Shown: in pieces, positions 41,776 to 52,328 of the stretch | Numbering within the stretch: the stretch's first letter is position 1 | How the letters are laid out: the number at the start of each line of letters is the position of its first letter | From: Gemmatimonadota bacterium | GTDB lineage: Bacteria; Gemmatimonadota; Gemmatimonadetes; Gemmatimonadales; GWC2-71-9 | Assembly (NCBI GenBank): GCA_020350425.1 | Contig: CP070716.1 | Location: 2,430,967-2,494,966, forward strand | Reading direction: 5' to 3' | Length of the DNA stretch: 64,000 nt | Notes under the pieces: model-generated | Databases searched by the model: none | What the model was told of the DNA's origin: nothing | The model's input: the letters and a program-made list of their open reading frames with translations, nothing else | Translations under genes and position numbers: made by a program

Positions 41776-43101
41776 GTGTCCTGGACCTATGCGCCGACGT
41801 TCGACGCCGGCCACCGTGCCGCGCTGGCCGGTGGGAAGAACCTGATCTACGTCTGCCCGCCCACGGGGTGGGCCGTCGTCCCGCTGCTGCAACGGCTCGC
41901 AGAGACACCGGAACCCGGCCTCGGCACCCTCCTCCTTGCCTCCGAGCCGAGCGACGCGGTCGAGCTGGCCGCGCTAGCCGCCACGATCGAGACACTCCGG
42001 CCCGTCCACGCAGTGTCCGGGCTTGCCCGAGCCGGCCGACTCCTCAAGTCCGGGGCGGTTCGGACCCTCGTGACCACCCCAGCCGACGCCCTGCAGCTCG
42101 TGAGCCGCGCGCTGCTCAAGCTGGAAGGGCTTCCCCGCGTGGGCGTGCTCTGGCCGGAAACCCACTTCGCGCTCGGGGCGGCGTCCACGATCGACACGGT
42201 GCTCGCGGAGTGCGGCGGCGCCCAGCGCCTCGTAGTCACCGCGGACGAGGCTCCCCTGGCCGACTTCCTGGAGCGGCATGCGCGGCGGGCGCCGGTGGTG
42301 GGAGCCGGCCGGCTCCCCGCTGAGCCGGGGGGCCGAGTGCGCTACGCGGTGGTGGACCCCCAGCGCCTGGCTTGGGCGGTGCGGGCCGCCCTGGACGTGC
42401 TCAACCCGGCCTCCGCCCTGTTGTGGGATCCCACCCCGGCCGCCGGGCACCGCTGGGCCGAATACGACGCCGATCCGTCGGTCCGGGTGGACGCCCATCC
42501 CGGCAACGAGCCGGTGGAGTGGGCCATCGCCACCGAGCTCCCTTCAGCCGACGCCTTGACCGCGCTGCACGAGGCCGCACGGAACGTGCTGGTCCTCGCG
42601 CGGCCCGCGCAGCTAGCCTATCTCGAGCGGCTCACCCGATCGTGCGACGTGCTGCGGCTGCCCTCCGAGGCCGACCGGGCCCGGGATCGCGCCAGTTCGG
42701 TGCGAGCCGAGCTCCGCGACCGCATCGAGGGCGGGGAGCTCCTGGGCGGCCTGGCCACGCTCGCGCCCCTGTTTGACGAGTACGACCCCGCGCTGGTCGC
42801 GGCGGCAGCGCTCCGGGTGGGCGAGCCCGCGACCCCGGTCCGACAGGCCACCGAGGAGATTCCCACGTGGGCCCACGTACACGTGAATGCCGGCCGCCGT
42901 GACCGGATTCGCCCCGGTGACGTGGTCGGGGCCCTGCTCAACGCCGTGGGAATCCCCAAGGACGCCGTCGGGCGGGTGGACGTGCGGGACAGCTTTTCCC
43001 TGGTCGAGGTACGCTCAGAGGTGGCGGCGCAGGTGCTGCGGGAGCTCAGCGGCCTGACGCTGCGCGGCCGCAGCGTGACCGCGCGAATAGACAAGAGGTA
43101 A
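41776..43101 (+). CDS. Degenerate helicase-like protein with C-terminal DbpA-type RNA-binding domain
   Basis: A 441-aa protein. The first ~330 residues have the two-RecA layout of a DEAD-box protein: VTTPADALQLV resembles motif Ib and LPRVGVLWPETHF sits where DEAD should be, and TADEAP follows as the SAT-like position. But the Walker A site has only CPPTGWAVV, with no GKT, so ATP use is unlikely. The last 80 residues (THVHVNAGRRDRIRPGDVVGAL, VGRVDVRDSFSLVEV) match the DbpA RNA-binding domain that recognises 23S rRNA hairpin 92. It may be a catalytically dead ribosome-binding factor. GTG start after GAGGG. Confidence 0.75.
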   Translation: MSWTYAPTFDAGHRAALAGGKNLIYVCPPTGWAVVPLLQRLAETPEPGLGTLLLASEPSDAVELAALAATIETLRPVHAVSGLARAGRLLKSGAVRTLVTTPADALQLVSRALLKLEGLPRVGVLWPETHFALGAASTIDTVLAECGGAQRLVVTADEAPLADFLERHARRAPVVGAGRLPAEPGGRVRYAVVDPQRLAWAVRAALDVLNPASALLWDPTPAAGHRWAEYDADPSVRVDAHPGNEPVEWAIATELPSADALTALHEAARNVLVLARPAQLAYLERLTRSCDVLRLPSEADRARDRASSVRAELRDRIEGGELLGGLATLAPLFDEYDPALVAAAALRVGEPATPVRQATEEIPTWAHVHVNAGRRDRIRPGDVVGALLNAVGIPKDAVGRVDVRDSFSLVEVRSEVAAQVLRELSGLTLRGRSVTARIDKR

Positions 43102-43152
43102 GGCGGCGACCGACGGGCGCGCGGGGATGTCCGCCGGGCCGTACAACGCACC

Positions 43153-43183
43153 CGGGCCGGGCAGCTCTCGGCGACCCGGCCCG
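43153..43183. terminator. Hairpin between convergent genes
   Basis: CGGGCCGGG (43153-43161) pairs with CCCGGCCCG (43175-43183) over 13 nt, between the DbpA-domain gene and the convergent HU gene. No T tract. Possible two-way terminator. Confidence 0.4.
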
Positions 43184-43207
43184 CGTCACTCCTCACTCGC
43201 TAGGGCG

Positions 43208-43492
43208 CTACTTGTTGACGGCGTCCTTGAGACCCTGCCCCGCCTTGAAGGCCGGGACTGTCGCGGCCGCGATCTGGATCGTGCCGCCGGTGCGCGGATC
43301 GCGCCCTGTGCGGGCAGCCCGCTTGCGCGCTACGAACGAGCCGAAGCCGGTGATTTGGACCTTGCTGCCGGACCGCAGCTCCTTCGCGATGAGGCCGTCC
43401 TCGCCGAATATGGCCTCCACGGCGCGTCCCGCGTCCGCCTTCGACAGTCCGGTCTGCGACGAGAGGGCGTCGATTAGCTCGGTCTTGTTCAC
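43208..43492 (-). CDS. HU family DNA-binding protein
   Basis: A 94-aa histone-like protein that bends and coats DNA as a dimer. It starts with GTG (VNKTELIDAL) after the strong site GGGAGGATAGGG. The family signature FGSFVARKRAARTGRDPRTG, with the arm and Pro residue, spans about residues 47-66 and the tail is VPAFKAGQGLKDAVNK. Length and motifs match HU rather than IHF. A promoter is placed at 43572-43600. Confidence 0.96.
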   Translation of the reverse strand: MNKTELIDALSSQTGLSKADAGRAVEAIFGEDGLIAKELRSGSKVQITGFGSFVARKRAARTGRDPRTGGTIQIAAATVPAFKAGQGLKDAVNK

Positions 43493-43571
43493 CCCTATCC
43501 TCCCTGTGGATAGAATTGAAGGTAGGTACGAGTGGCGCGACGGGGCCGATCCGTCCGGCGCCATTGCCACT

Positions 43572-43600
43572 AAGTAAGACGTGGCACCGGATGTTGGCAA
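43572..43600 (-). promoter_or_regulatory. Candidate HU promoter
   Basis: Minus strand TTGCCA (43600-43595), 17-bp spacer, TTACTT (43577-43572), 80 nt before the HU start. A TGCCAC/GTGGCA inverted repeat (43565-43586) overlaps the -10 and may be an operator. Confidence 0.45.
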
Positions 43601-43661
43601 GCGCCTTGCCTGCCAGCGTCCGGCGGGATAGGCTCTCGACCAGCCTTCGAAGGGGCGGCTC

Positions 43662-44267
<606 letters not shown>

Positions 44268-44291
44268 CAGCGGCCCGAACCGGAACGCCCC

Positions 44292-45470
44292 ATGCTCAAC
44301 ATCGGCCTCACAGGGAACATCGGCGCGGGGAAGAGCACCGTGGCCCGCTGGTTACGCGAGTGGGGCGCGACGCTGATCGACTCCGACGAGCTGGTGCGAG
44401 AGGTCCAGCTCCCCGGATCGGCCACGCTGCGCGCGATCGCGCAGCGGTTCGGATCCGACATCCTGAAACCCGACGGCTCGCTCGATCGTGACGTGCTGCG
44501 GGCCCGGGCCATGCGCGATGCGCAGAGCCTCAACGCCCTGAACGAGATCGTGCACCCCGCCGTCCAGCAGCTGCGTACCGAGCGGGCACGCCTGGCGGCC
44601 GAGCGCGGCGATTGCGTGCTGGTCAACGACATTCCGCTGCTCTTCGAGGTTCTCGATCCCGGCGACTTCGACGTCGTCGTCCTGGTGGACGCGCCGGAGG
44701 CACTGCGGCGCGAGCGGATCGAGCGGGAGCGGGGCCTCTCCCCGGAGGTTGCCGAGCGCATGATCGCCGCGCAGCTCCCCGCCGCGGAGAAGCGCGCCCG
44801 CAGCGGCATCGTGCTCGACAACGACGGCGCGTTGGAGGAGCTCGAGGCCGCCACGCACGCCGCGTGGCGCACGATCCGACAGCGTGCCGCCGCCAAGCTC
44901 CTCGACGGTCCGGGGGTGTTCCTGGCCGTGGCGACCGACCAGCGGGAGGCCGTGCGCGCTTTCGGTGGGACGATGGCCCGCTACGCCGATGCCGGCGCGG
45001 AGACGTGGCTGGCGTGCATCGCACCGGGCGCCTCCGAGCAGGGGGCCGAGGCCCTCGGCCTCCACGGCACCCTCCTCCTCCGGGCCCCCGGCCAGGACGC
45101 CGGTGACGAGCCCGCCGTCACCGCTGCGGTGGAGCGCGTGATCCGCCAGCGTCGCCCCGACGTGACCGTCACCATCGGGCCAGGCGACGGCACGCAGGCG
45201 ACGCTCTACCACACGGCCCGCAGTGCGTGGAGCGCAGCCGGCTCACCCGGCATGCTCTTCTGCAGCACGCCTTCCCGTGCGGGTCCCTCGATCCACGCGC
45301 AGCTCGACGTGCGTCCGTGGCGAGACGTGCGAGCGGCTGCGCTCGACGCCCTCGGCGCGGCCGAGGATGCCGCCACAACGCCCCTCGTCGAGCGCGAAGT
45401 GTTCACGGCCGCCGTGCCACCGAAGCAGCTGCTCGTGGACCTGTTTCACGCCGTGGATCGAGCCGGTTGA
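44292..45470 (+). CDS. coaE: Dephospho-CoA kinase fused to a degenerate PIG-L/LmbE-like domain
   Basis: A 392-aa fusion. Residues 1-203 are CoaE, which makes coenzyme A from dephospho-CoA: P-loop GLTGNIGAGKST (6-16), DSDELVREV (31), and VNDIPLLFE and ERGLSPEVAERMIAAQ. Residues 207-392 resemble a PIG-L deacetylase: VFLAVATDQREAVRAFGGTM aligns with the VAPHPDDEALGCGGT start, and RPDVTVTIGPGDGTQATLYH sits at the second metal site. The HPDD metal residues are replaced (ATDQRE), so it cannot bind zinc the usual way. The role of the extra domain is unknown, perhaps substrate recognition or oligomerisation. Confidence 0.85.
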   Translation: MLNIGLTGNIGAGKSTVARWLREWGATLIDSDELVREVQLPGSATLRAIAQRFGSDILKPDGSLDRDVLRARAMRDAQSLNALNEIVHPAVQQLRTERARLAAERGDCVLVNDIPLLFEVLDPGDFDVVVLVDAPEALRRERIERERGLSPEVAERMIAAQLPAAEKRARSGIVLDNDGALEELEAATHAAWRTIRQRAAAKLLDGPGVFLAVATDQREAVRAFGGTMARYADAGAETWLACIAPGASEQGAEALGLHGTLLLRAPGQDAGDEPAVTAAVERVIRQRRPDVTVTIGPGDGTQATLYHTARSAWSAAGSPGMLFCSTPSRAGPSIHAQLDVRPWRDVRAAALDALGAAEDAATTPLVEREVFTAAVPPKQLLVDLFHAVDRAG

Positions 45471-45530
45471 CATGCCGAGGACGGTCGGATAACCTACGCC
45501 TCGCCACTCCTATCCATCGGCGGAATTGCC

Positions 45531-45920
45531 ATGTCCGACGTACCCGAGAACCTGCATTACAGCGAAGAGCACGAATACGTGAAGCCGGCCGACGACGAGG
45601 CCACGTACCTGATCGGCATCACCGATTACGCCCAGGGCGAGCTCGGTGACGTGGTGTTCGTGGAGCTGCCGGACGTCGGCGCCAAGTTCGGCCAGATGGA
45701 TGTGTTCGGCACGATCGAGGCGGTGAAGGCTGTCTCCGAGTTGTTTAGTCCGGTTGGCGGCGAAGTCGTGGAGGTCAACGAGGCCATCGAGGGCGACCCC
45801 GGATTGGTGAACCGCGACCCGTACGGAGATGGCTGGATGATCAAGATGCGCATCGGCAACCCCGGGGAGCTGAGCCGACTTCTCTCGGCGACCGATTACA
45901 AGCAGCACATCGGAGAGTAG
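45531..45920 (+). CDS. gcvH: Glycine cleavage system H protein
   Basis: A 129-aa carrier. The lipoylated Lys is K66 in GTIEAVKAVSELFSP, with the earlier GITDYAQGELGDVVFVELP. It moves the aminomethyl group between P, T and L proteins. It lies 85 nt before gcvP and upstream of a lipoate ligase, the module that loads and uses the lipoyl group. The start ATG is clear. Confidence 0.98.
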   Translation: MSDVPENLHYSEEHEYVKPADDEATYLIGITDYAQGELGDVVFVELPDVGAKFGQMDVFGTIEAVKAVSELFSPVGGEVVEVNEAIEGDPGLVNRDPYGDGWMIKMRIGNPGELSRLLSATDYKQHIGE

Positions 45921-45958
45921 CCGGGCGGGGCGCCGGTACAGCGGATCGTTCAACGACA

Positions 45959-45982
45959 CGCCCTGGGACCCCCCGGGGCGTT
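45959..45982 (+). terminator. Hairpin between gcvH and gcvP
   Basis: A 10-bp stem pairs ACGCCCTGGG (45959-45968) with CCCGGGGCGT (45973-45982), with one T-G pair, loop ACCC, and TTTG following. It could attenuate transcription into gcvP or mark an RNA processing point. Confidence 0.5.
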
Positions 45983-46005
45983 TGCACGCATAGGGTTGTG
46001 ACACC

Positions 46006-48900
46006 ATGAAGAACTTCAAGACGCTCGACACGAATCCGGACCACTTCGTCCGGCGCCATATCGGCCCCCGTCCTCACGACGTCGAAGCCATGCTCGCCAC
46101 GGTGGGCGTGGACTCGCTGGATTCGCTGGTGGATGCCGCGGTGCCCGAGAACATTCGCCTGACCCGGGCGCTCGACCTTCCCGGCGGCGCAAGCGAGCAC
46201 GAGGTGCTGCGGGCGCTGCGCGCGATCGCCTCGCAGAACGAGGTCTTCCGCTCCTATATCGGCATGGGCTACGCCAACTGCGTGGTTCCGTCGGTGATTC
46301 AACGCAACATCCTGGAGAACCCCGGCTGGTACACCGCCTACACCCCGTACCAGGCCGAGATCTCGCAGGGGCGGCTCGAGGCGTTGCTGAACTACCAGAC
46401 GATGATCAATGACCTCACGGGCCTGGAGATCGCCAACGCCTCGCTGCTCGACGAGGGAACGGCCGCCGCCGAGGCCATGACGATGTGTCTCGGCCTCGCC
46501 AAGGGTGACGGCACGCCCACCTTCCTCGTGGACGGGGGGTGCCACCCCCAGACCATCGCCGTGGTGCAAACGCGGGCGGCAGCCCGGGGTATCGACGTCG
46601 TCGTCGGCAACGCGCACGAGTTCCGCTACGACGGACACGTCATCGGCATCCTGCTCCAGTACCCGACCACGTTTGGCCACATTGACGATTACCGCGCCGT
46701 CGTCGAGCGGGCACACGAAGCGGGCGCGCTCGTAACCGTTGCGGCCGACATCCTGGCGCTCTGCCTCCTCACCCCGCCGGGCGAGTGGGGGGCCGATATC
46801 GTCGTGGGGAACACGCAGCGGTTCGGCGTCCCCCTGGGATACGGCGGCCCGCACGCCGCCTACTTCGCCACCAAGGAGCGGTACAAGCGCAACGCGCCCG
46901 GGCGCATCATCGGCATCAGCAAGGACTCGAAGGGACGCCGCGCGCTGCGCATGGCGCTGCAGACGCGCGAGCAGCACATCCGGCGGGAGAAGGCGACGAG
47001 CAACATCTGCACGGCCCAGGTCCTGCTGGCGGTGATGGCGGGAATGTTCGGCGTCTATCACGGACCGGAGGGAGTCCGACGGATCGCCGAGCGCGTGCAC
47101 CGGCACACCCGGGTGCTGGCAGAGGCGCTTCGGAAGCTCGGCCACATTCTCGTGCACGACGCGTACTTCGATACGCTCACCGTCGAGTTGAAGCCGGCGC
47201 AGGTGAAGAAGGTACACGCGGCGGCGAAGCAACACCGCATCAACCTGCGGCCGATCTCCGAGACGCGGATCGGCGTCACGCTCGACGAGGCAACGGCGCT
47301 CGAGGACGTGGCCGAGCTCGTGCAGGTGTTCAGCCTCGGGAAGGCGGGCGGCGAGGTGGCCACCCTGGTCGACACGGTGCCGCAGGTGATCCCCGACGCG
47401 TTTGTGCGGACGTCACCGTACCTGACACACCCGATCTTCAGTCGCTACCACTCCGAGACCGAGATGATGCGGTATTTGAAGCGGCTCGAGGATCGCGACC
47501 TCGCACTCAATTCGGCGATGATCCCGCTCGGCTCCTGCACCATGAAGCTGAACGCGGCCACGGAGATGGCCGCCGTGAGCTGGCCCGAGTTCAACGGTCT
47601 GCACCCGTTCGCCCCGCGCGAGCAGGCGGCGGGCTACACGCAACTCTTCGAGAGCCTCGAGGCCAAGCTCGCGGAGATCACCGGGTTCGCCGCCATCTCG
47701 CTGCAGCCGAACGCGGGCGCGCAGGGCGAGTTCGCCGGACTCCTAGTGATCCGTGCGTACCACAACGCCCGTGGCGAGGGCCACCGGACAGTCTGCCTCA
47801 TCCCCAAGTCGGCGCACGGCACCAATCCGGCCAGCGCCATCATGGCGGGCATGGACGTGGTCGTCGTGACCACCGACGAGGGCGGCAACGTCGACATGGG
47901 TGATTTCAGAGCCAAGGCCGAGGCCCACCGTGACAAGCTCGGCGCGCTGATGATCACGTATCCCTCCACGCACGGCGTGTTCGAGACCACGATTCGCGAG
48001 ATGTGCGAGATCATGCACGCGAACGGCGGGCAAGTGTATCTGGACGGCGCGAACCTGAACGCCCTCGTGGGGATCTCCCGCCCCGGGGACATCGGTGCCG
48101 ACGTGTGCCACCTCAACCTGCACAAGACCTTCTGCATTCCGCACGGCGGGGGCGGGCCCGGTATGGGACCGATCGGCGTGGCGGAGCATCTGGTGCCGCA
48201 CCTGCCGGACCATCCGGTCGTGCCGCTCGGCGTCGCGCACTCCTGCGGGACGGTGTCAGCCGCACCCTGGGGGAGCTCCTCGATCTTGCCGATCTCGTGG
48301 GCGTATTTGGCGCTCATGGGACCCGACGGCCTGACCGAGGCGACCCAGATGGCGATCCTCAACGCGAACTACATCGCGCGGCGGCTCGCCGGACACTACG
48401 ACCTGCTCTACTCCGGTCGCAACGGGCTGATCGCACACGAGTGCATCATCGACACGCGTCCGTTCAAGCAGTCGGCCGGTGTGGACGTGACAGACATCGC
48501 GACGCGGCTGATGGACTACGGCTTCCACGCACCAACCGTCTCCTTCCCGGTGCCGGGCACGATGATGGTGGAGCCCACGGAGAGCGAGTCCAAGGAAGAG
48601 TTGGACCGCTTCTGCGACGCGATGATCGCCATTCGCCGCGAGATCGACGACATCGCGGAGGGCCGCGCGGATCGCGAGAACAACGTGCTGCGAAACGCGC
48701 CCCACACGCAGGAGGACGTGATCGCCGACGAGTGGCACCATCCCTACTCGCGCGAGTTGGCTGCCTTCCCGAGCCCGCAGACGCGGGAGCACAAGGTGTG
48801 GCCGCCGGTGGGGCGCGCCGACGCTGCCTACGGCGACCGGCACCTCATCTGCACCTGCCTGCCCATCGAGGACTACGAGACGGTCGGCGCGGGGGCATGA
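46006..48900 (+). CDS. gcvP: Glycine dehydrogenase (decarboxylating), P protein
   Basis: A 964-aa homodimeric-type P protein that decarboxylates glycine and gives the aminomethyl group to the H protein. It contains both halves in one chain; the PLP Lys K707 is in [17 protein letters not shown]. It begins with [16 protein letters not shown]-like sequence and the usual [21 protein letters not shown]. The full length (about 950 aa) matches the one-chain form seen in E. coli, not the split P1/P2 form. No gcvT is nearby. Confidence 0.98.
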   Translation: MKNFKTLDTNPDHFVRRHIGPRPHDVEAMLATVGVDSLDSLVDAAVPENIRLTRALDLPGGASEHEVLRALRAIASQNEVFRSYIGMGYANCVVPSVIQRNILENPGWYTAYTPYQAEISQGRLEALLNYQTMINDLTGLEIANASLLDEGTAAAEAMTMCLGLAKGDGTPTFLVDGGCHPQTIAVVQTRAAARGIDVVVGNAHEFRYDGHVIGILLQYPTTFGHIDDYRAVVERAHEAGALVTVAADILALCLLTPPGEWGADIVVGNTQRFGVPLGYGGPHAAYFATKERYKRNAPGRIIGISKDSKGRRALRMALQTREQHIRREKATSNICTAQVLLAVMAGMFGVYHGPEGVRRIAERVHRHTRVLAEALRKLGHILVHDAYFDTLTVELKPAQVKKVHAAAKQHRINLRPISETRIGVTLDEATALEDVAELVQVFSLGKAGGEVATLVDTVPQVIPDAFVRTSPYLTHPIFSRYHSETEMMRYLKRLEDRDLALNSAMIPLGSCTMKLNAATEMAAVSWPEFNGLHPFAPREQAAGYTQLFESLEAKLAEITGFAAISLQPNAGAQGEFAGLLVIRAYHNARGEGHRTVCLIPKSAHGTNPASAIMAGMDVVVVTTDEGGNVDMGDFRAKAEAHRDKLGALMITYPSTHGVFETTIREMCEIMHANGGQVYLDGANLNALVGISRPGDIGADVCHLNLHKTFCIPHGGGGPGMGPIGVAEHLVPHLPDHPVVPLGVAHSCGTVSAAPWGSSSILPISWAYLALMGPDGLTEATQMAILNANYIARRLAGHYDLLYSGRNGLIAHECIIDTRPFKQSAGVDVTDIATRLMDYGFHAPTVSFPVPGTMMVEPTESESKEELDRFCDAMIAIRREIDDIAEGRADRENNVLRNAPHTQEDVIADEWHHPYSRELAAFPSPQTREHKVWPPVGRADAAYGDRHLICTCLPIEDYETVGAGA

Positions 48901-49655
48901 CGACGTGGCACCTCATCGTTGAGGCGACGGGCTGCCCCGGCGCCGAGAACATGGGGATCGACGCCGCGCTCCTCCGAGAGGCACGGAGGGACGCGGCGTT
49001 TCTGCGTCTGTACCGCTGGTCTCCGCCCTGTCTCTCCTTCGGCCGCAACGAGCCGGCGCGCACGCGTTACGATCTCGCGACCATTGAGCGCCTGGGACTC
49101 GACGTCGTGCGCCGCCCCACGGGAGGGCGGGCCGTGTGGCACGAGCACGAGGTCACGTACACCGTGGCCGGGCCCGCAACTATGTTCGGTTCGCTCAAGG
49201 AGACGTACATTAGGGTTCACACGCTGCTCGCAGCAGCGCTCGGAAGGCTCGGCGTGCCAGTCGAGCTGGCGCAGCGTCCCAGCGGACGCGTCCTCGGACC
49301 CGGGAGCGGCGCCTGCTTCGCGGCGCCCGTCGGCGGCGAGATCGTGGCCGAGGGCCTCAAGTTGGTGGGCAGCGCTCAGATACGAGAGCGGGGCGGATTC
49401 CTGCAGCACGGCTCGATCCTGCTGGAGGACGGCCAGAATCTCGTGACGCGCGTGACGCGAGGCGCGGTCGCCGCGCCGGCAGCGACCTCACTGCGTCGGC
49501 TCCTCGGGCGCCGCGTGCTGTTCGAGGAAGTGACCGAAGCGGTCGCCGCCGAGGCACGCGCCACCTGGGCCGGGTCCTGGCGGGAGGTCAAGGTGGGATG
49601 CACCACCGAGGACATCGCGCACTTCGCCGATCCGGAATGGACGTGGCGACGGTGA
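48897..49655 (+). CDS. lplA: Lipoate-protein ligase A family protein (LplA-like)
   Basis: A 252-aa biotin/lipoate ligase-fold protein. The lipoate-binding [12 protein letters not shown] lies at 72-83, and the catalytic Lys K155 lies in [13 protein letters not shown]. It overlaps gcvP by 4 bases (ATGA), so it is made together with the glycine cleavage proteins. It could be a ligase that uses free lipoate, or an octanoyl/lipoyl transferase of the LipM/LipL type; the short C-terminus after the catalytic domain favours an amidotransferase-like use. Cannot be settled by eye. Confidence 0.9.
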   Translation: MTTWHLIVEATGCPGAENMGIDAALLREARRDAAFLRLYRWSPPCLSFGRNEPARTRYDLATIERLGLDVVRRPTGGRAVWHEHEVTYTVAGPATMFGSLKETYIRVHTLLAAALGRLGVPVELAQRPSGRVLGPGSGACFAAPVGGEIVAEGLKLVGSAQIRERGGFLQHGSILLEDGQNLVTRVTRGAVAAPAATSLRRLLGRRVLFEEVTEAVAAEARATWAGSWREVKVGCTTEDIAHFADPEWTWRR

Positions 49656-49696
49656 GCCGCCGCGCATGAGATGACCACACGGGAGCAACCGACGAG

Positions 49697-51352
49697 ATGA
49701 GACCACGGACCGCTGCAAGAATCGGGGTGGGTGTGCTGATCCTCGCCGTCACCGCGTCCTGCGCGCCGGAGGCGACGTGTCCCGGCGACTGGTGCGGCAC
49801 GGCGGTGGTCGTCTCCGCCGCGGAAGCCGACGTGCTGCTGCCTGTGGCGTCGACCATGGATATCGGCATTGCACTCGGCGACTTCCTCTTCCTTCGGCTC
49901 GCCGACATCGGTCCCGACCTGAACCTGGTGGATCCCGCCACGTTCGTGCCCCAATTGGCCCAGTCGTGGAGTATGGAGGACCCGCGCACGATCGTCTTCA
50001 CGCTCCATCCGGACGCGCGGTGGCACGACGGCACACCGGTGACCGCCGGGGACGTCGTGTTCACGTTCGATGTGTATCGGGACACGCTCGTGGGCTCGGC
50101 CGCGATGCCCAGGCTGCTCAGCATCGACGCGGTGGAGGCGCGCGATCCCCACACCGTCGCGTTCCGGTTCCGGCGGCAGTACGCCGAGATGTTCTTCGAC
50201 GCGGTGTACCACATGCGGATCCTGCCGCAGCACCTCCTGGACACGGTGCCGCGCGCCGCACTGGGAGCGCACCCGTTCGGCCGTCAGCCGATCGGGAGCG
50301 GACCCTATCGCTTCGTGCGCTGGAACGCCGGGCAGTCGATCGAGCTGGCCGGCGACTCGACGTTCTTCCTGGGGCGGCCGGGGATCCCGCGCATCATCTG
50401 GAGGTTCAGCGCCGACGTCGGAACCGCCGCCGCGCAGTTCCTGGCCGGCGAGGCCGACGTGGTGAACTACCTGCCGCCCGAGATGCTGCCGCGCGTCGAG
50501 GAGGACGACGACTTGCGCGCCGTCCCCTGGACCCCGTCCACCTTCTACTCGTACCTCCAGTTCAACTTCCGCGACCCCGAGGACCCCGAGCGACCGCACC
50601 CGTTGTTCGGCAGTCGCGCCGTGCGCGAGGCGATCGCCATGGCCGTGAACCGGCCGGAGGTCGTCCGCGCCGTGTACGGCGAGCAGGGGATCGTGGCCAA
50701 GGGCCCGATCGCACCGGCGCACTACATCTGGGATGAGCAGTACGACCAGGTACCGTTCGACACGGCCCGCGCCCGCGCGCAGCTCGCCGCGGCCGGGTGG
50801 CGCGATCGCGACGGTGACGGCGTGCTCGACCGCGACGGGGCGCCGCTCGAATTCGACATCGTCTTTCCCACCAGCAGCGCCGCGCGCCGCCGTCAGGCGG
50901 AGATCATCCAGGAGCAGCTGCGGCGGGTCGGCATCACGATGAACCTCAGTGGCCTCGACTTCGGGGCCTACGCCGAGCGGGGGCGGGCGCACCGGTTCGA
51001 CATCTATTTCGGATCCTATGGTGGCGACTTCAGCCCCTCGACGATCCCCGAGGTATGGACCACGGGAGCGCTCAACAACTACGGCTCGTACAGCAACCCG
51101 GCGTTCGACCGCGTCGTGCGGCAGGCGCTGGATGCCCCCGACGTGGCGACCGCCCGGGCACGCTGGGTCGAAGCCGTGAACCTGCTCAATCGGGACGTGC
51201 CGGCCGTGTGGACCACCGCATCGCCGCCGAGCGCCGGGGTGCACGCACGGTTCGAGAACGCCTCCATTCGCAGCGACAACTTCGTGGCGACGCTGCCGCA
51301 GTGGTACGTGCCGGCGTCCAGGCTGATCGATCGCGATCGCTACACGCCCTAG
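49697..51352 (+). CDS. Peptide ABC transporter substrate-binding lipoprotein (SBP_bac_5)
   Basis: A 551-aa binding protein with a lipobox ILAVTASC (C22) and the family core: LAQSWSMEDPRTIVFTLHPDARWHDGTPVTAGDVVFTF, and GSGPYRFVRW. The length and these motifs fit DppA/OppA-type proteins. It is the first of five genes that form a complete importer. Two C residues in the mature part (ATCPGDWCG) follow the anchor. Substrate is probably di- or oligopeptides by homology. Confidence 0.95.
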   Translation: MRPRTAARIGVGVLILAVTASCAPEATCPGDWCGTAVVVSAAEADVLLPVASTMDIGIALGDFLFLRLADIGPDLNLVDPATFVPQLAQSWSMEDPRTIVFTLHPDARWHDGTPVTAGDVVFTFDVYRDTLVGSAAMPRLLSIDAVEARDPHTVAFRFRRQYAEMFFDAVYHMRILPQHLLDTVPRAALGAHPFGRQPIGSGPYRFVRWNAGQSIELAGDSTFFLGRPGIPRIIWRFSADVGTAAAQFLAGEADVVNYLPPEMLPRVEEDDDLRAVPWTPSTFYSYLQFNFRDPEDPERPHPLFGSRAVREAIAMAVNRPEVVRAVYGEQGIVAKGPIAPAHYIWDEQYDQVPFDTARARAQLAAAGWRDRDGDGVLDRDGAPLEFDIVFPTSSAARRRQAEIIQEQLRRVGITMNLSGLDFGAYAERGRAHRFDIYFGSYGGDFSPSTIPEVWTTGALNNYGSYSNPAFDRVVRQALDAPDVATARARWVEAVNLLNRDVPAVWTTASPPSAGVHARFENASIRSDNFVATLPQWYVPASRLIDRDRYTP

Positions 51353-51392
51353 CACGCTCCGGTTCTTCGCGATCCGGCTGGCGCACGCCGCC

Positions 51393-52328
51393 GTGATCGT
51401 GTTCCTGGTCGCCACCCTGACCTTCGTGCTGCTGCAGGTGGCGCCGGGGGACCCACTCACGCGCGCCAGCGAGATCACGCTCGTCCCGCAGCAGGTCCTC
51501 GAGCAACAGCGCCGGAACTTCGGGCTCGACCGGCCGGTCCACGTGCAGTACGCCCGCTATCTCGCAAACGTCGCGCGCGGCGACTTCGGCTACTCGTTCC
51601 GCGAGCACCGGCCGGCGGCGGCGGCGATCGCCGAGCGGATCCCCAACACCCTGCTCCTGGCCGCAGCGGCCCTGGTCATCACCTTCGCCCTGGGCATCCT
51701 GATCGGCGCCCTGCAGGCCACACGCCGGGGTTCCGCCGCGGACGAGCTGCTGTCGCTCACGTCGCTGACGCTGTACTCCATGCCGGTATTCTGGCTGGGG
51801 GTGATGCTGCTGCTGCTCTTCGGAGTGACGCTCGGCTGGTTCCCGGCTGGGGGTGTGGTCGATGACGCCATCTATCCCTACCTCTCGCCCCTGGGCAGGC
51901 TCGGGAACCGGTTGCACCACCTGATCCTGCCGGCCGTCACGCTCGGAGCGGTGGGCGCCGCCGCCACGGCCCGGTACCAGCGGGCCGCCATGCTCGACGT
52001 GGTGGGCCAGGACTTCGTTCGCACCGCGCGCGCCAAGGGCCTGCGGGAACGGGCGGTGTTCTTCCGCCATGCCCTGCGGAATGCGCTGCTGCCCGTGATC
52101 ACCCTCTTCGGCCTCTTCTTCCCGCTGCTGCTCTCGGGCTCCGTGCTGGTGGAGACCGTGTTCGCCTGGCCGGGCATCGGCAAGCTGGCCGTGGATGCGA
52201 TCCATGGACGCGACTACGCCGTGGTGACGGCCGTCGCGATCATCGCGGCGATCATGGTGGTGGTGGGCAACCTGCTCGCCGACCTGCTCTATCGGCTGGC
52301 GGACCCCCGCACGCGGGAGGCGCAGTGA
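51393..52328 (+). CDS. Peptide ABC transporter permease, DppB-like
   Basis: A 311-aa permease as written from the GTG at 51393, with spans and the EAA-like loop RTARAKGLRERAVFFRHALRNALLPV. The family N-terminus normally includes one more charged helix before the first span; the in-frame sequence upstream reads LRFFAIRLAHAA, exactly this helix, but has no ATG, GTG or TTG after the stop at 51324. The real start may be a rare codon such as ACG or CTG near 51354-51378. It is otherwise a typical DppB. Confidence 0.92.
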   Translation: MIVFLVATLTFVLLQVAPGDPLTRASEITLVPQQVLEQQRRNFGLDRPVHVQYARYLANVARGDFGYSFREHRPAAAAIAERIPNTLLLAAAALVITFALGILIGALQATRRGSAADELLSLTSLTLYSMPVFWLGVMLLLLFGVTLGWFPAGGVVDDAIYPYLSPLGRLGNRLHHLILPAVTLGAVGAAATARYQRAAMLDVVGQDFVRTARAKGLRERAVFFRHALRNALLPVITLFGLFFPLLLSGSVLVETVFAWPGIGKLAVDAIHGRDYAVVTAVAIIAAIMVVVGNLLADLLYRLADPRTREAQ

